From positions 1-64,000 of IMG/VR virus record IMGVR_UViG_3300037827_000551: a DNA stretch of 64,000 nt; one strand, given 5' to 3'. The notes below the pieces were generated by a model. The model did not search any database. It was not told the origin of the DNA and was given only the letters and a program-made list of their open reading frames with translations. How positions within the stretch are numbered: the stretch's first letter is position 1; every line of letters starts with the position of its first letter. This document shows positions 46,300 through 57,343 of this stretch, piece by piece. This DNA comes from a virus. Both the position numbers and the translations under genes were made by a program.

Positions 46300-49200
46300 A
46301 TGAGCTGGGTTTTCGTACAGCACGCATTCCAGGGTGGCACCGCCTCGCAGGCATCGGTCACGCTCGCTATGACCAGTGTCGTCGTCGGCGATCTTCTGAT
46401 TGCCACGGTCTCGTTCTTCACCGGCACCCACACACCGTATTCGCTCAGTGATTCGAGCGGTAAGAACACGTGGACCGCCGGAGTTCTCCAGGGCATAACG
46501 ACAAACGTGTGCGTCCAGGAATGGACAACCATTGTCCAGTCCGGTGGCGGCGGATCGATCAACGTCGAGGTCCAGACGGCATCCAGTACCGACTTCATGG
46601 GCTTGAACGTCGACGAATATTCCTTCCTCCAGGGCGCCACGATCACACTCGGGACGCTCGCCCATGCAACCGGCGCCTCACCCACGGCGATCTCCAGTGG
46701 CAACGTGAGTTGGACCGGAACCGGCAATTTCCTCCTGTGGGGGGCGGCGGCATCCGCGAACGCGACGGCCACGTGGTCCGCCGGCACCAATTTCAACCTT
46801 CGCTGCAATCAACCGCATGCCACGGGCTACGAAGCCCTGATGACCGAGGATCAACTCAATCTCACGTCGGCCGCATCGCCGATCCCAATCACAGCCGGGT
46901 CAACGGCGACTTCCGGAGACTGGGTGGCGATCGGCCTCGCATTTTTAGAAACGCCAGCGATCGCGATTACACCGGCCACCGTCCCCGCCAACCATTCCGG
47001 GCACATCACGCTCACCCTGGTCGGAACGGGGACGTCGTGGCTTGGCAGTCCGACCTGGACCGTCACTGGGGCCGGAACCTCGTATGTCGCCGGGTCGGCA
47101 ATCGTTACCACGAATACGGCCGCGACGATCAAGGTGACGACGTCTGGCTCGACGGGGCTCGCGACGGTCTCTGACGGCACGTTTTCCGGTCAGTTCACCG
47201 TCGCCACGGCAACCCTCTCTGTCGTGCCGGCGGCCGTTGGGACAAGTGTGACAACCAGTCTTACGTTAACCGGAACGAACACGCTCTGGACAACCGAGAC
47301 GGCGTCAACCCTGTTCTCGGCGTCAGGCGTCTCGGGAACATCGATCACTGGGGCGAGTATCACTGTCTCGTCCAATACGGCCGCCACAGCCAATCTCGTC
47401 AGCGGTTCGACTGTCGGCACCGCGACGATCACCGACAATAGCACGACAGCCACGGATACGGTTGTTGTCGAGGCCAATTTCCCAACGATCACGCCGAGTC
47501 CGACGATTGTTCCCGTGGGCATCGGCACAACGAATTACGCAACTTTGCCCAGCAGCTTGGCATCGTCGCCTGTTCTGGTCACCCTGGTCGGATTCAACAC
47601 GGGCTGGACCGGCGGCACGACATTCACCGTTTCTGGGGTTGCTGGCTGCTCGGTCGTCGCGGCATCGACAGTTATTACCTCGGCGACCCTGGCTTCGTTC
47701 TGGCTCGAAACGGCTAAGGCTACGGGCACGCTTACGATCACCGACGGCTCCTATGAGTGCACAATCCAGGTCGTTCCCGGAGCGATTGTCGGGCAGGCTT
47801 ATGTATGCCGAAGTGCCGAGACCTTATATTTCTTTACCTATCCGGCAACCGACGCTCCGCTGACGCTTGCTGGCACCTCATCAAGTCAGTCGCTAACCTA
47901 TGCCATCGTCAATACGACGACCACTAACGGCGGCACTGGTTACACCAGCCCCATCGCCTCGATCGTCGGCGGCGTTTCGATCACTCTGACGGCTGGCGGC
48001 ACAGGCTATGGTTCGGCTCCGACCGTGGAAATCACCGGTGGTGGCGGCACGGGCGCCAGTGCGACCGCCCTGATCTCGGATGGAGCCGTCTCTGGATTCA
48101 CGGTTACGCCTGGAACTGGCTATCAGTCGGGCATGCCGATCACGATCACCATGATCGGCGTCGGCACGGGGGCGGCAGCCACGGCGACAGTTATTGCCAA
48201 TGGCGGTACTGGATGCCAACTGGGCACACCGATCGTGTCCGCCGGAGTCATCACTGGGATTCCAGTTGTAACGACCGGCAGCGGTTATACGGGCGCTCCG
48301 TCAATCACGATCACTGATTCGACAGGAGTGGGAGCCACAGCGACACCGATCTTGGGGGGCAATCCACTCCTGATCACGGGCGGCACCATGAACCCGGCCG
48401 CTCCGATCACCGCGATCAACGGCGTACCCACGATCAAGGTCAATGGCAATTCCGTCGAAGTGCCTTTGTATATTAACTCTTATCCCATCAGCAATCCCGG
48501 AACGGCTTACGCTTCAGCTCCAATTGTAACCGTATCTGGGGGCACGGGCACCGGGGCGGCATGCACGGCGGCGATCACGGTAGCAGGCCAAGCCAGCCTC
48601 CTGCTGACCAATGGCGGTAGCGGGTATACGACTCCGCCAATCGTCACCCTGAATGCCAGTTCGTCCGGCTCCCCGGCTGTGGTTCAGACCTTCATCGCTG
48701 GTGGCGCGGTCGTCGGCTTCCGCGTCACTCAGTCGGGCACCTACGCTACGACACCGACAGTGACGATCACGGGTGGTGGCGGTGGCACGGGACTGGCCAT
48801 TACCGCATCAAACGCCGTGGGCTGCGTTTATTCAATCACGGCGTCATGTATCGGAAGTAATTATCTATCGACGGACACGATCACAGTCTCGGTGGCCGCC
48901 GGGGCGGGCACAACAGCCGTGGCGAACTCGCTCATTGGGCCGATCTGGGGAAGCCAGTCCCTGAGTGCCCCATTCGTGGCCTATCAGACCATGTGCGGCG
49001 GCGTGGCGTCTATCGTAGTTCAAGCCGGAGGTAGCGGTTACACCAATCCCACGGCGACGGCCAGTGGAGGCGGAGGAACCGGTCTCGTACTGGGAACGCC
49101 AATCATCGCTGACGGCGTGATCACCTCAGTTTTGGTGTCGGGAACTGGACCTGTTTCCAATCAAGTCGGCATCGTCGATGCCAATGGGACGGGCAGCGGG

Positions 49201-52200
49201 TTCGTTGGCTATTACAACAGTGTCGCCAATTCAATCACTTCGGTCACGATCGAGAATGGTGGAGCAAATTACTCGGCTTCGGGTAGCCTGACCGCCAAGT
49301 CGATCACCTCGAATACGAGCCAGGGTGACGTCGCATCGAACCCAGTTTATAGCACCGTTACCCCATCCAACGGTGTGATCGTCTCAATCCCCGTACTGTC
49401 TCCCGGAATTGGGTACACCTCGGCCCCGACGATCACTATCACCGACCCCGGCGGAAGCGGTTCAGGGGCCGTCGTCGTGCCGATTATGACCGGGCCGGCG
49501 GCGACCGATACGGTCACGTACTCGGCCCCAGCGGGATGGCTATCCACATCGGTCGGTACGGTGCCGGCAGCGACGAATGCCCCGGTTTACAATTTTGGCG
49601 GATCGCTTGAGCCCGCATTTTCGCAAGCCCCTGAAACCATGCTCATGGGCATGAACATTAACCCACTCTATGGTTACGGGGCCGGCAAGAATATCAATCA
49701 AAGCTGGCTCAAATGGGCTCTTAACTGGACCGGAGCAACGGCTCCGATTTCGGCGACGACACAGCTAAGCGGGGCACTCTACTCGATCGCTGGAGCCACA
49801 ACCACAACCGGAACCCCGACGACGCTCACGTTCGCGTCAGCTCCGACAGTCAGTATCGTCAACCACTACGTTTGGTTCCCTGGAGATTCGTCAGGCGGAA
49901 TCTACTTGATCGCGTCAGGATCAGGGACCTCGTACACGATCTCGCCCGGATTTGGCGGTAGTGCTGGCCTTTCTGGAATCACCTGCCAGATCGTGCCAGC
50001 AACTTCACTGGCGGTCTACAACGGGGCATCCGACACGGCGGGCGGTGGCGCGATTATCACGGCGACTGTCAATGGATCAGGGGTGATCACCAGCTATACG
50101 GTTCTCTATGGTGGCTCGGGATACACAGCGACACCAAAGATATTTGTGCCGCCTCCGGTTTCCGGGGGAACCCAAGGTTCGGCGACGGCGACCATGTCGG
50201 GTGGGTCGGTGACGGCGGTCGCGGTCAACACAGCGGGAGCCGGGTACACGAATTCAATGCTCAGTAGTTATCCGATGGCAATCGCCACGGTTGTTAGCGG
50301 ATCGGCGACCGTCACGTTTTCGGCATCTCAGGCCAGCCTTATCGGCAACTACATCTGGTTTTCGGGCGATTCGAGCGGAAGCCTTTATTCGGTTACGGCG
50401 GGCAGCGGCTACTCCTGGACGATTAGTCCGGTATTCGCTGGCAATTCCGTCGCGGAGACACAGGCTTTTATCTCCCCCAAGACCAACATCGTGGCCTATA
50501 ACGCGGCCTCGGATATCACGGGTGCGGGGGCCATCATCGCGGCGACCGTGAGCAGTGCCGGAGCAATCACTGGGTTTACGATCCAATCGGGCGGTGGCAA
50601 TTACACGACGGCTCCGTCGATTCAACTACCGGCACCGGCATCGGGCGGATCGCAGGCTTCGGCGGGAACGGTGACCGTTTCAGGCGGCGGGATTACAAAC
50701 ATCGCGGCCGGCACGCCTGGTTCTGGCTATGCGGGATCGACGGTCGATGGCCACCCGATCGCAATCAACGGAACTACGAATCCACAAGGAGCCGCATCAA
50801 CTCCAACGGCTTACACGGTATTCGCCGATACGGGTCACTCGCAAACCACGGGAACCACGGCGGCTCCATTGCCAGATCTCTCGGGGGTCTGGACATTCAC
50901 CGCCAGCGAATCGAATCCCAGTTCTCCAATGACGGCGACGGTCTACTCGGGAACAACGCCGATCACGGCGGTTCCGGTGAGTGGACCGAATATCGGTGGT
51001 GTCGTCAGCAAGACATGGCAATTTACGGTTCCAAGGAATATCCCTGGATTCTCACTTGTTCTTCTGACTGAAGGCTCTGGATATACCGGCACGCCGACAG
51101 CCGCATTCACGGGCGGCGGTGGCACCGGAATGACCGCCACAGTGCTGACAAATGCGGCCGGAAATGTGATCGGCCTAAAATTAACCTCGATCGGCACCGG
51201 GTACACGTCGGCTCCAAGTGTGGCGATCTCGGGGGCTGGAACCGGAGCGACCGCCCAAGTCTTGGCTTTGGGAAACTCGCAGCTCAATCTCTCGCTGGCG
51301 ATTGCCGGGCCATCGGCCGGGGCAGGTTCGGCCTACACACTCTCTAATGAGTTAATGGTCGCCCCTGTTCGCGGTACGGGAGCGGCGGCGGTTCCAAATC
51401 AGTCGAACCTGATGGCGCCCGACGTCAACATGGTGTCGTGGTTGTCGTTGCCCAATGGTTCGGGAGCGGCAACTCTTCGTTGCTGGCCGATGCAGAACAA
51501 CGCCTGGTACACGAATGTTGTTGATGTCAGTGATCTTCGTCCAGAAAACGATTTCACGTGGGCCGATGGAACTCAAAGGAATACCGCATTCACGGTCACG
51601 GCGATCAGGCAGTACCAAGTTTCCACGTCTCCTTATGTGTTCACGTCGAATAGCGGATATGCTCCAGCGAATACCACGGGCTATCCCGGCACGATGAGCA
51701 GTTCCGGCATCGCTGGAGCACCACTTTCCAATTGCTGGACGCCAGCGAATATCCAGTGGGCCGGATTCGGGTTTAGCGGCAACACTTGCATCGTCGCCGA
51801 GTTCGTCACCGCAGCGGCACACGGACTTCGCACCGGTCAGGTCATCACGTTTCCGGGCACTCCTTGGCTTGCGACACTGCCGGTATTTGATGCCAATTTC
51901 AACTCGGGGGCAGGGCGGAATATCGTCACCTCGCTTTCGGGAATCACTGTGACAGCCTTTGTGACCGGTGCCAACACGTTCGCCATTGGATTTAGTGCCA
52001 GTGCCAGCGTGATCACATCGGGTACTAATTCGGCCTACGTGATCGGCAATATTCCGTGCAACTTCGATGTGTCGATGGTATTCGAGCCGTTCTTCGAGGC
52101 TCCCCCTGTCGAAGCGTTCGTCGGCCTCTGTAACGCGGTTCCTGGTTGTGCTCTGCATATTTTTGTGCCCGACTTCGCGACCGACGCCTGTACGGCGGCG

Positions 52201-53436
52201 ATGGCTCAGCGGATTCGCGACTCGCTCGACGTCGGCCGTGATGTTTATATCGAGACCCATAACGAGCACTGGAATTCGGGCGGCTACTTCGTGCAGTATA
52301 TGGCCGCTTTCCAGATGGCCAATCTTTGCTCGGGATTCGCCTCAATCATTGGGTCGACCGGCAATGCGAACAACGATTTCTACACCTATGACTCGGCCCA
52401 CAAGCAGCAAATTTTCATAAACGTATTCAATCAAGAGGATATCAACGGCAATACCAATCGCGGCGACTCGATCGTGGGCGTTTTCGGAGCTCAGGCCACG
52501 GCGTCAAGCTCGGCCACGGCAATGGTTGCTTACGCCAACCGATTTAACGCCACGTCACCCGCGACCCCCGTGCAGATCGACGCCATCATGGCGGCCCCGT
52601 ATTACAATATTCCGACGGACCTGCCGATCGCCCAAGTGGCGGCGATGACCTATTCCAACTACCAGGGGAGCCTTCAGTATCAGTGTCTGACGCCATGGAC
52701 GATCGGTATGTATATCGACTTGTTCAGACACTATGCGCTCTATTGCTTGGCGGATAATATCGCGTCCCCGGCGAGCGCAATCCCGAATTACAATCTCAGT
52801 TTGGTTCCTGGACAGACCGTCCCCCCATTCATGATGTGCTATGAGGCCAGCGTTCAAATCCTGGTCTACACCCCGGTTTCAGTCACCGACTGGAGCATGC
52901 GAGGATATGTTGCCCACGACATGTATTTTCACCCCTACTTCGCTGACTTGAACCAAGCCTTTTATTTAGGCGTTCAGCAATCCGGAGCGAAAATCATGTG
53001 CTGCTTCGAGTTGTGCGCCCAGCGGTTCGCCGAAAACACGAACACGGCATTCACGCTCGTCCAGGGCGTACCAGACGGCTTTGGAGCGACCGTCGCCTGG
53101 GGCTTCGTCACCTGGGAAGGTATGGCTGCCGGTCGCGGAGATGGGACGCTCGACGAGAACGGTAATGCGACCGTCAATCAGTTTTTCAACAACGGCAACA
53201 ACACGGGTGGCATCGCCCAGGACCTGGACAACGTCTCGCCAAAGCTTCAGAGTTGGCGGAATTTCGCCGAAGCGGCCAACCCGATACCACCTCCTCCAGC
53301 GGGAAGCGGTGGCGGCGGCATCGCGGGACCTACCGAGGCTCAGCTCGCCATGGTGGCCTATCTGGGCAACATGCCACGGCGACGGCGGAAGAAATTCGGC
53401 GGCAAGATTCGGGGCGGGATGACCTTCTACGAATGA
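46300..53436 (+). CDS. Giant tail protein with glycosidase-like C-terminal domain
   Basis: 2378 residues from ATG 46300. Residues 1-210 form a beta domain, 210-500 Ig-like repeats, 540-1650 many copies of a [24 protein letters not shown] repeat probably forming a long beta fibre, and 1700-1900 mixed strands. The C-terminal 1930-2320 region resembles a TIM-barrel glycoside hydrolase: [18 protein letters not shown] (N-E dyad near 1988-1989) with [11 protein letters not shown] later, as in planctomycetal glycosidase-like proteins. It likely binds or degrades host surface polysaccharide. Its place, upstream of the tail terminator, is atypical for a fibre. Confidence 0.75.
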   Translation: MSWVFVQHAFQGGTASQASVTLAMTSVVVGDLLIATVSFFTGTHTPYSLSDSSGKNTWTAGVLQGITTNVCVQEWTTIVQSGGGGSINVEVQTASSTDFMGLNVDEYSFLQGATITLGTLAHATGASPTAISSGNVSWTGTGNFLLWGAAASANATATWSAGTNFNLRCNQPHATGYEALMTEDQLNLTSAASPIPITAGSTATSGDWVAIGLAFLETPAIAITPATVPANHSGHITLTLVGTGTSWLGSPTWTVTGAGTSYVAGSAIVTTNTAATIKVTTSGSTGLATVSDGTFSGQFTVATATLSVVPAAVGTSVTTSLTLTGTNTLWTTETASTLFSASGVSGTSITGASITVSSNTAATANLVSGSTVGTATITDNSTTATDTVVVEANFPTITPSPTIVPVGIGTTNYATLPSSLASSPVLVTLVGFNTGWTGGTTFTVSGVAGCSVVAASTVITSATLASFWLETAKATGTLTITDGSYECTIQVVPGAIVGQAYVCRSAETLYFFTYPATDAPLTLAGTSSSQSLTYAIVNTTTTNGGTGYTSPIASIVGGVSITLTAGGTGYGSAPTVEITGGGGTGASATALISDGAVSGFTVTPGTGYQSGMPITITMIGVGTGAAATATVIANGGTGCQLGTPIVSAGVITGIPVVTTGSGYTGAPSITITDSTGVGATATPILGGNPLLITGGTMNPAAPITAINGVPTIKVNGNSVEVPLYINSYPISNPGTAYASAPIVTVSGGTGTGAACTAAITVAGQASLLLTNGGSGYTTPPIVTLNASSSGSPAVVQTFIAGGAVVGFRVTQSGTYATTPTVTITGGGGGTGLAITASNAVGCVYSITASCIGSNYLSTDTITVSVAAGAGTTAVANSLIGPIWGSQSLSAPFVAYQTMCGGVASIVVQAGGSGYTNPTATASGGGGTGLVLGTPIIADGVITSVLVSGTGPVSNQVGIVDANGTGSGFVGYYNSVANSITSVTIENGGANYSASGSLTAKSITSNTSQGDVASNPVYSTVTPSNGVIVSIPVLSPGIGYTSAPTITITDPGGSGSGAVVVPIMTGPAATDTVTYSAPAGWLSTSVGTVPAATNAPVYNFGGSLEPAFSQAPETMLMGMNINPLYGYGAGKNINQSWLKWALNWTGATAPISATTQLSGALYSIAGATTTTGTPTTLTFASAPTVSIVNHYVWFPGDSSGGIYLIASGSGTSYTISPGFGGSAGLSGITCQIVPATSLAVYNGASDTAGGGAIITATVNGSGVITSYTVLYGGSGYTATPKIFVPPPVSGGTQGSATATMSGGSVTAVAVNTAGAGYTNSMLSSYPMAIATVVSGSATVTFSASQASLIGNYIWFSGDSSGSLYSVTAGSGYSWTISPVFAGNSVAETQAFISPKTNIVAYNAASDITGAGAIIAATVSSAGAITGFTIQSGGGNYTTAPSIQLPAPASGGSQASAGTVTVSGGGITNIAAGTPGSGYAGSTVDGHPIAINGTTNPQGAASTPTAYTVFADTGHSQTTGTTAAPLPDLSGVWTFTASESNPSSPMTATVYSGTTPITAVPVSGPNIGGVVSKTWQFTVPRNIPGFSLVLLTEGSGYTGTPTAAFTGGGGTGMTATVLTNAAGNVIGLKLTSIGTGYTSAPSVAISGAGTGATAQVLALGNSQLNLSLAIAGPSAGAGSAYTLSNELMVAPVRGTGAAAVPNQSNLMAPDVNMVSWLSLPNGSGAATLRCWPMQNNAWYTNVVDVSDLRPENDFTWADGTQRNTAFTVTAIRQYQVSTSPYVFTSNSGYAPANTTGYPGTMSSSGIAGAPLSNCWTPANIQWAGFGFSGNTCIVAEFVTAAAHGLRTGQVITFPGTPWLATLPVFDANFNSGAGRNIVTSLSGITVTAFVTGANTFAIGFSASASVITSGTNSAYVIGNIPCNFDVSMVFEPFFEAPPVEAFVGLCNAVPGCALHIFVPDFATDACTAAMAQRIRDSLDVGRDVYIETHNEHWNSGGYFVQYMAAFQMANLCSGFASIIGSTGNANNDFYTYDSAHKQQIFINVFNQEDINGNTNRGDSIVGVFGAQATASSSATAMVAYANRFNATSPATPVQIDAIMAAPYYNIPTDLPIAQVAAMTYSNYQGSLQYQCLTPWTIGMYIDLFRHYALYCLADNIASPASAIPNYNLSLVPGQTVPPFMMCYEASVQILVYTPVSVTDWSMRGYVAHDMYFHPYFADLNQAFYLGVQQSGAKIMCCFELCAQRFAENTNTAFTLVQGVPDGFGATVAWGFVTWEGMAAGRGDGTLDENGNATVNQFFNNGNNTGGIAQDLDNVSPKLQSWRNFAEAANPIPPPPAGSGGGGIAGPTEAQLAMVAYLGNMPRRRRKKFGGKIRGGMTFYE

Positions 53437-53894
53437 GCCAATTCTTTGAACAGGCCCTTGTCGCCAAACTCCAGGCAATCCCCGAACTGGCCGCAATCCT
53501 CGGGGCCTGGAATAACGCGGCGGCGATTTTTAAGACCAGCGTACCGCAGACCTACGACTACGGCCGCAATGGACCCGCGCTCACGTATTTCGTTGCCGAG
53601 AAGCCCATGGGCCACGTGCTCACCGGATCTGATGGGACGGCTGTGGCGAATACCATGCTGGCGGTCTCAAGCTACAGTTACGGTCAATCCAAGACAGCGA
53701 TCGAGGCGATCTGGAACGACATCGACGGCGTGCCCGGACAATGGGGCGATGGGACCTGCGAGATTATCAGTGTGGTCCAACAAGACGACTCCGATCAAGT
53801 GACCGAACCCAAGGCGGGATCGGATCAATGGCTATATGCTTGTGTATGCGAATATCGGATTTTTTACAGGGTGTCTATCCCTTCTCTCGTTTGA
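53433..53894 (+). CDS. Tail terminator-like protein, copy 1
   Basis: 153 residues, ATGA overlap. [38 protein letters not shown] and [13 protein letters not shown] give the DUF3168/gp11-like tail completion pattern. A second copy follows at 54024. Confidence 0.7.
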   Translation: MSQFFEQALVAKLQAIPELAAILGAWNNAAAIFKTSVPQTYDYGRNGPALTYFVAEKPMGHVLTGSDGTAVANTMLAVSSYSYGQSKTAIEAIWNDIDGVPGQWGDGTCEIISVVQQDDSDQVTEPKAGSDQWLYACVCEYRIFYRVSIPSLV

Positions 53895-53901
53895 GGTTTA
53901 A

Positions 53902-54018
53902 ATGGCAGTCGGACTCGCGGTGAACATTGCGCTCGCTCAATTCAATACCCAGGCAGGTGCCGAGACCATCGACACTGGCGTCCATCAACGGCGATCATCC
54001 CCCAAGTTTAACGAGTAG
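53902..54018 (+). CDS. Small gene between tail terminator copies
   Basis: 38 residues from ATG 53902 (TGAGGTTTAA upstream). MAVGLAVNIALAQFNTQAGA. May be a relic left by the duplication of its neighbours. Confidence 0.35.
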   Translation: MAVGLAVNIALAQFNTQAGAETIDTGVHQRRSSPKFNE

Positions 54019-54023
54019 TCAAT

Positions 54024-54500
54024 TTGCCGGCCGCCTTCCAGTTATTCGAGGAGGCCCTTAAAGCGAAGCTGAACGCGACGCTGGGGCTCACGGCACTTCT
54101 GGGTGTAATTCCCGGCGGAGCACCGGCGATCTTCGTCGCGGCGGTTCCGCAGACTTATGATTTTGGGCGAAACGGAGCGGCGCTGACGTATCTGGTGCCT
54201 ACCAAGCCGCGAGGTCACGTTTTGACCGGCTCTGACGGCACAGCCGTGGCACGGGTCCAATTCGACGCCTGGGGATACCAAGAAGGCATCGTCAAGCAAA
54301 TCATCGAGGCGATCAGGCAGGCCATTGATGGGGTCCCGGTCAACCCGTGGGGGACGGGCTACGTAAATATCGTGTCCGTGGTTCAGCAGAACGACTTGGA
54401 TCTGGATGAACCGCCCAAGGCGGGGACGGATCAGTGGGTCTACCGCACAATGAGTGAATATAACGTAATGTACCGCACGGGTTTGCCCACGCTCAACTGA
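54024..54500 (+). CDS. Tail terminator-like protein, copy 2
   Basis: 158 residues, TTG 54024. Shares with copy 1 VPQTYD(F)GRNG.ALTY, the phrase [13 protein letters not shown] and a KAGTDQWVY ending, so the two arose by tandem duplication. One may end the tail tube and the other serve a different ring. Confidence 0.7.
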   Translation: MPAAFQLFEEALKAKLNATLGLTALLGVIPGGAPAIFVAAVPQTYDFGRNGAALTYLVPTKPRGHVLTGSDGTAVARVQFDAWGYQEGIVKQIIEAIRQAIDGVPVNPWGTGYVNIVSVVQQNDLDLDEPPKAGTDQWVYRTMSEYNVMYRTGLPTLN

Positions 54501-54518
54501 GCCGAAAGAGAGGAAGCT

Positions 54519-54767
54519 ATGCCGCACTCCGAGGTGACATTGGGCATGGGGAGAACCTATGCGATCGTCCTTCATGACCGGGTTGTCGATATCGTTGGTC
54601 CGATCAAGGGGCCGGGCAAGTCGGCCTACGATCATGACCGGATCGTGGATATCACGTGGCGGCCCGACATCAAGGTTGGGGATACTTGGCCATGGCTGAA
54701 TCTGAAGGATTTGGCGGAAAAACAAGCCAAGGAGAAGGCCGAATCGGAACCTCCCAATACCACGTAA
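54519..54767 (+). CDS. Small tail-region protein
   Basis: 82 residues from ATG 54519 (GAGAGGAAG upstream). DRVVDIVGPIKGPGKSAYDH and DRIVDITWRP form an internal repeat. Unknown. Confidence 0.5.
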   Translation: MPHSEVTLGMGRTYAIVLHDRVVDIVGPIKGPGKSAYDHDRIVDITWRPDIKVGDTWPWLNLKDLAEKQAKEKAESEPPNTT

Positions 54768-54786
54768 TAGAAGGGAAATATAAATA

Positions 54787-55236
54787 ATGGCAACCGTGTG
54801 GGGTTCACAGGGCACCACGCTAGGCGTCGACGAACTGTCAGGCGCCTCAAATTCATTTACGTTGATCAGCAACGTGACCTCGCTCACCGCTGTTGGAGGC
54901 GGCTCTGTCACGCAGGCTCTTACCACGGCGCTTGCATCTACCGTGCACACCTTCAGGGCAACGATCAAGAAGCCATCTGAAGTATCTTTTGATGTGTGGT
55001 ACGATCCGACTGATTCGGCCCACAAGTTCATCCGCAACCTGTGTGACACGCCGTCGAACGGGCCAAATTACTGGCTCGCGACCTACAACACGGGCAACAC
55101 AAATTCCACCTGCCAGTTCTTGGGATCGGGCATTTCCAACTTCGACGGTTATTCCACGGCCGACGTCGAAGACAACCTGATGACGACCTTCGCGGTACAA
55201 CAGACCGGCCTGCCAACCTGGGTGAATGCAACATGA
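54787..55236 (+). CDS. Major tail (tube) protein
   Basis: 149 residues from ATG 54787. FTLISNVTSLTAVGGGSV, TIKKPSEVSFDVWYDPTDSA and DNLMTTFAVQQTGLPTW match the small tube proteins of HK97-like siphoviruses, which have this beta-sandwich with PxxVSFDVWY. Precedes the chaperone, as expected. Confidence 0.75.
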   Translation: MATVWGSQGTTLGVDELSGASNSFTLISNVTSLTAVGGGSVTQALTTALASTVHTFRATIKKPSEVSFDVWYDPTDSAHKFIRNLCDTPSNGPNYWLATYNTGNTNSTCQFLGSGISNFDGYSTADVEDNLMTTFAVQQTGLPTWVNAT

Positions 55237-55604
55237 GCGAGATTGGTGAAAAGTTCCTGGCGAAAGCCAGGGCATGGAAGCCCACGTACGAACCGATGGA
55301 CGTACCAGGAATTGGGACCGTCCACATTAAGCGACTTGATGCGGGCGAACGGGACCGGTACGAATGGGCTTCCAAGAAATACGATAGCAACACAAGCCGC
55401 TCGCTTGTTCTGGTGCACTTCCTATTTGACGGCGAGCGAGGGTCCAGGCTGTTCAGGGATGAGGATTGTGCCGACCTGGACCACCTCGATCCCGCAATGA
55501 TCGATCCCGTCGTTGCCCGAGCCCTGACATTCAACGGCTATACCGAAGCCGAGCGTGAGGAACTCGTAAAAAACTTGAACGGCCAGCCCGCCAATTTATC
55601 CTGA
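55233..55604 (+). CDS. Tail assembly chaperone G
   Basis: 123 residues, ATGA overlap. IKRLDAGERDRYEWASKKYD, VHFLFDGERGSRLF and DPVVARALTFNGYTEAE resemble short G proteins. It is the unshifted product; a -1 shift near its end gives the GT fusion. It prepares the tape measure for tube assembly. Confidence 0.8.
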   Translation: MSEIGEKFLAKARAWKPTYEPMDVPGIGTVHIKRLDAGERDRYEWASKKYDSNTSRSLVLVHFLFDGERGSRLFRDEDCADLDHLDPAMIDPVVARALTFNGYTEAEREELVKNLNGQPANLS

Positions 55605-55843
55605 AGCTGGCCAGGGATCTCCATAAGTTCCCGTGCGAAGTCGAGGCACTTGACGCGGCGGAGTTTGATGAGCTGCAACTCTACTACAATCAAAATCCAC
55701 CGGCAGACCTCGTGTACATGATCGCCCAGCTTTGCTCGATCACGTACAACGCCAATCGCGGCAAGGGGCCAGCGAGGGGTATCGATTACTTTATTCCGAA
55801 GGTGGTCGAAGTACCGGCCCATCTGCGGAAGAAACAAAGGTAG
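55233..55843 (+). CDS. Tail assembly chaperone GT (-1 frameshift product)
   Basis: Reads 55233-55574 in the G frame, then 55574-55843 in the -1 frame, about 203 residues. The T part starts LERPARQFILKLARDLHKFP and contains YYNQNPPADLVYMIAQLC and RGIDYFIPKVVEVP. The slippery heptamer A AAA AAC is at 55568-55574 in the correct phase. The T region has no start of its own and ends just before the tape measure, exactly as in lambda gpGT. Confidence 0.85.
55568..55612 (+). promoter_or_regulatory. -1 ribosomal frameshift signal
   Basis: Slippery A-AAA-AAC (55568-55574), a 6-base spacer, then GGCCAGC (55581-55587) pairing with GCTGGCC (55606-55612): a 7-bp perfect stem with an 18-base loop. All three elements are in textbook position. 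Confidence 0.85.
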
Positions 55844-55846
55844 CCA

Positions 55847-57340
55847 ATGGCGATTATTGGCCGAATCTCGATCCTGATGGCCCTGAACGCGGCGGGTCTA
55901 ACTAAAGGTGTCGGCTTGGTCCGCGCCGAGTTGAACATGATGTCTCGGTCATTCGGCGGCCTTGCTCTCGCGGCGGCTGGTTTTGCCGCCGTTACGGTTG
56001 CGGCGATCGGCAAGGCGGTCCTGTCGGCGTCAAATCTTGAAGAACAGACCGACCTGACGCGAGATCAGTTTGGCAAGTTCGCGAGCCAAGTCATCGATCA
56101 ATCAAATTTGTTAGCCGATGCCTTTGGAATGACCAAAGCCAAAACCCTGGAAGCAGCCTCGGCGTTTTCCGGGATGTTCGAGGGGGCTGGATTCGCCGGG
56201 AAGGCCGTTGCGGACCTGAGCGTCCACTTTGTGAAGCTTGGTGCCGATCTCTCGCGAGCCCGGAATATTGACATAGACGAAGCTCTTCTCAAGCTTCAGA
56301 GCGGACTCTCCGGTGAAGAGGAACCCCTCAGGCGATACGGCATTGACTTGCACGAGACCCACGTAAAATCCGTCGCCGCCGCCAACGGAATCGGACACCT
56401 CGGCCAAATGCTTACCGAGTCCGAAAAAAAAACGGCCCGCATGATCATTATCAATGAGGGGCTTACCAAGTCGTGGGGCAATATGGCCAAGACCGGCGAT
56501 AAGACGGCGGGCGCCATTCAGGGGCTTCAGGGTCGCACCGAGAACGCCTTCGCGGCAATTGGTGAATCTATGCTCCATATCGCAGCTCCCGCTCTCGAAG
56601 AACTCCAGATCGGCATTGCGGCCCTTCAGAATTGGTGGCTCAGCTCGGCGGATGCTGGGGTCAGGGCGACAGATTTAACAGTGGCCGGCGTCGACAAGGC
56701 GGGCAACGCCGTCGGTTTTCTCCAGAAGGGCATCGGCAATCTCGCGAACATGTGGCAGGTGGTCCAGATCGCATTTACGGGCATGCAAGGCGTCGTGATC
56801 ACTGGGTTGAATGCGATATTTAAAACGCTAATGTATGTGACTAACCAGTACGTAAAACTTTTGGAATGGGCCACTGGAACCAGGGGGTCAAACGGCAAGT
56901 CCGAAGGAGAATTCGCCCAGTTCGGCAAATGGCTCCAGTCACAGGAGGACGCGACCGCCAAACAGGCGTGGCAGCAACTTTCGGCACCATGGAAGAGCGA
57001 GGATGTCGACAAGGCTTTCGCCGAAGAAAGAAAGAAGCGGGACGAGGCCCGCGCGAAACTATCATCCCAAGGCAAACTGGATATCAACAAGTTCAGGCCA
57101 ACAAATGCCCCTAATGAACTTTTGAAGCCCAAGCACGATAAGCAATTCGCTGACGCCGAGACCTACGGATCAAAAGAGGGTGCCAATATTCTAATTCAGT
57201 CCATGTACGGTGGCACCAAGCCAACTGATGCCGCGATTGCTCAGACGGCCCAGAACACAGCGCGGTCCAACGTGCTCCTGGAGGCAATCCGGCAGCAGTT
57301 CGCACAGCAGGTTGGCATCAATGTACTAAACGGGTTCTAA
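55847..57340 (+). CDS. Tape measure protein
   Basis: 497 residues from ATG 55847. N-terminal hydrophobic helix (GGLALAAAGFAAVTVAAIGK) followed by KFASQVIDQSNLLADAFGMT, GLSGEEEPLRRYGI and SWGNMAKTGDKTAGAIQGLQ, the TP901-like pattern; later hydrophobic helix (MQGVVITGLNAIFKTLMYV) and a charged end. It sets tail length and guides tube growth. At this size a rather short tail is expected. Confidence 0.9.
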   Translation: MAIIGRISILMALNAAGLTKGVGLVRAELNMMSRSFGGLALAAAGFAAVTVAAIGKAVLSASNLEEQTDLTRDQFGKFASQVIDQSNLLADAFGMTKAKTLEAASAFSGMFEGAGFAGKAVADLSVHFVKLGADLSRARNIDIDEALLKLQSGLSGEEEPLRRYGIDLHETHVKSVAAANGIGHLGQMLTESEKKTARMIIINEGLTKSWGNMAKTGDKTAGAIQGLQGRTENAFAAIGESMLHIAAPALEELQIGIAALQNWWLSSADAGVRATDLTVAGVDKAGNAVGFLQKGIGNLANMWQVVQIAFTGMQGVVITGLNAIFKTLMYVTNQYVKLLEWATGTRGSNGKSEGEFAQFGKWLQSQEDATAKQAWQQLSAPWKSEDVDKAFAEERKKRDEARAKLSSQGKLDINKFRPTNAPNELLKPKHDKQFADAETYGSKEGANILIQSMYGGTKPTDAAIAQTAQNTARSNVLLEAIRQQFAQQVGINVLNGF

Positions 57341-57343
57341 TCC

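Noticed and set aside
51352-52269. 305-residue leftward frame
   Set aside because: Antisense to the giant tail gene; Arg/Gly/His-rich shadow typical of GC-rich strands.
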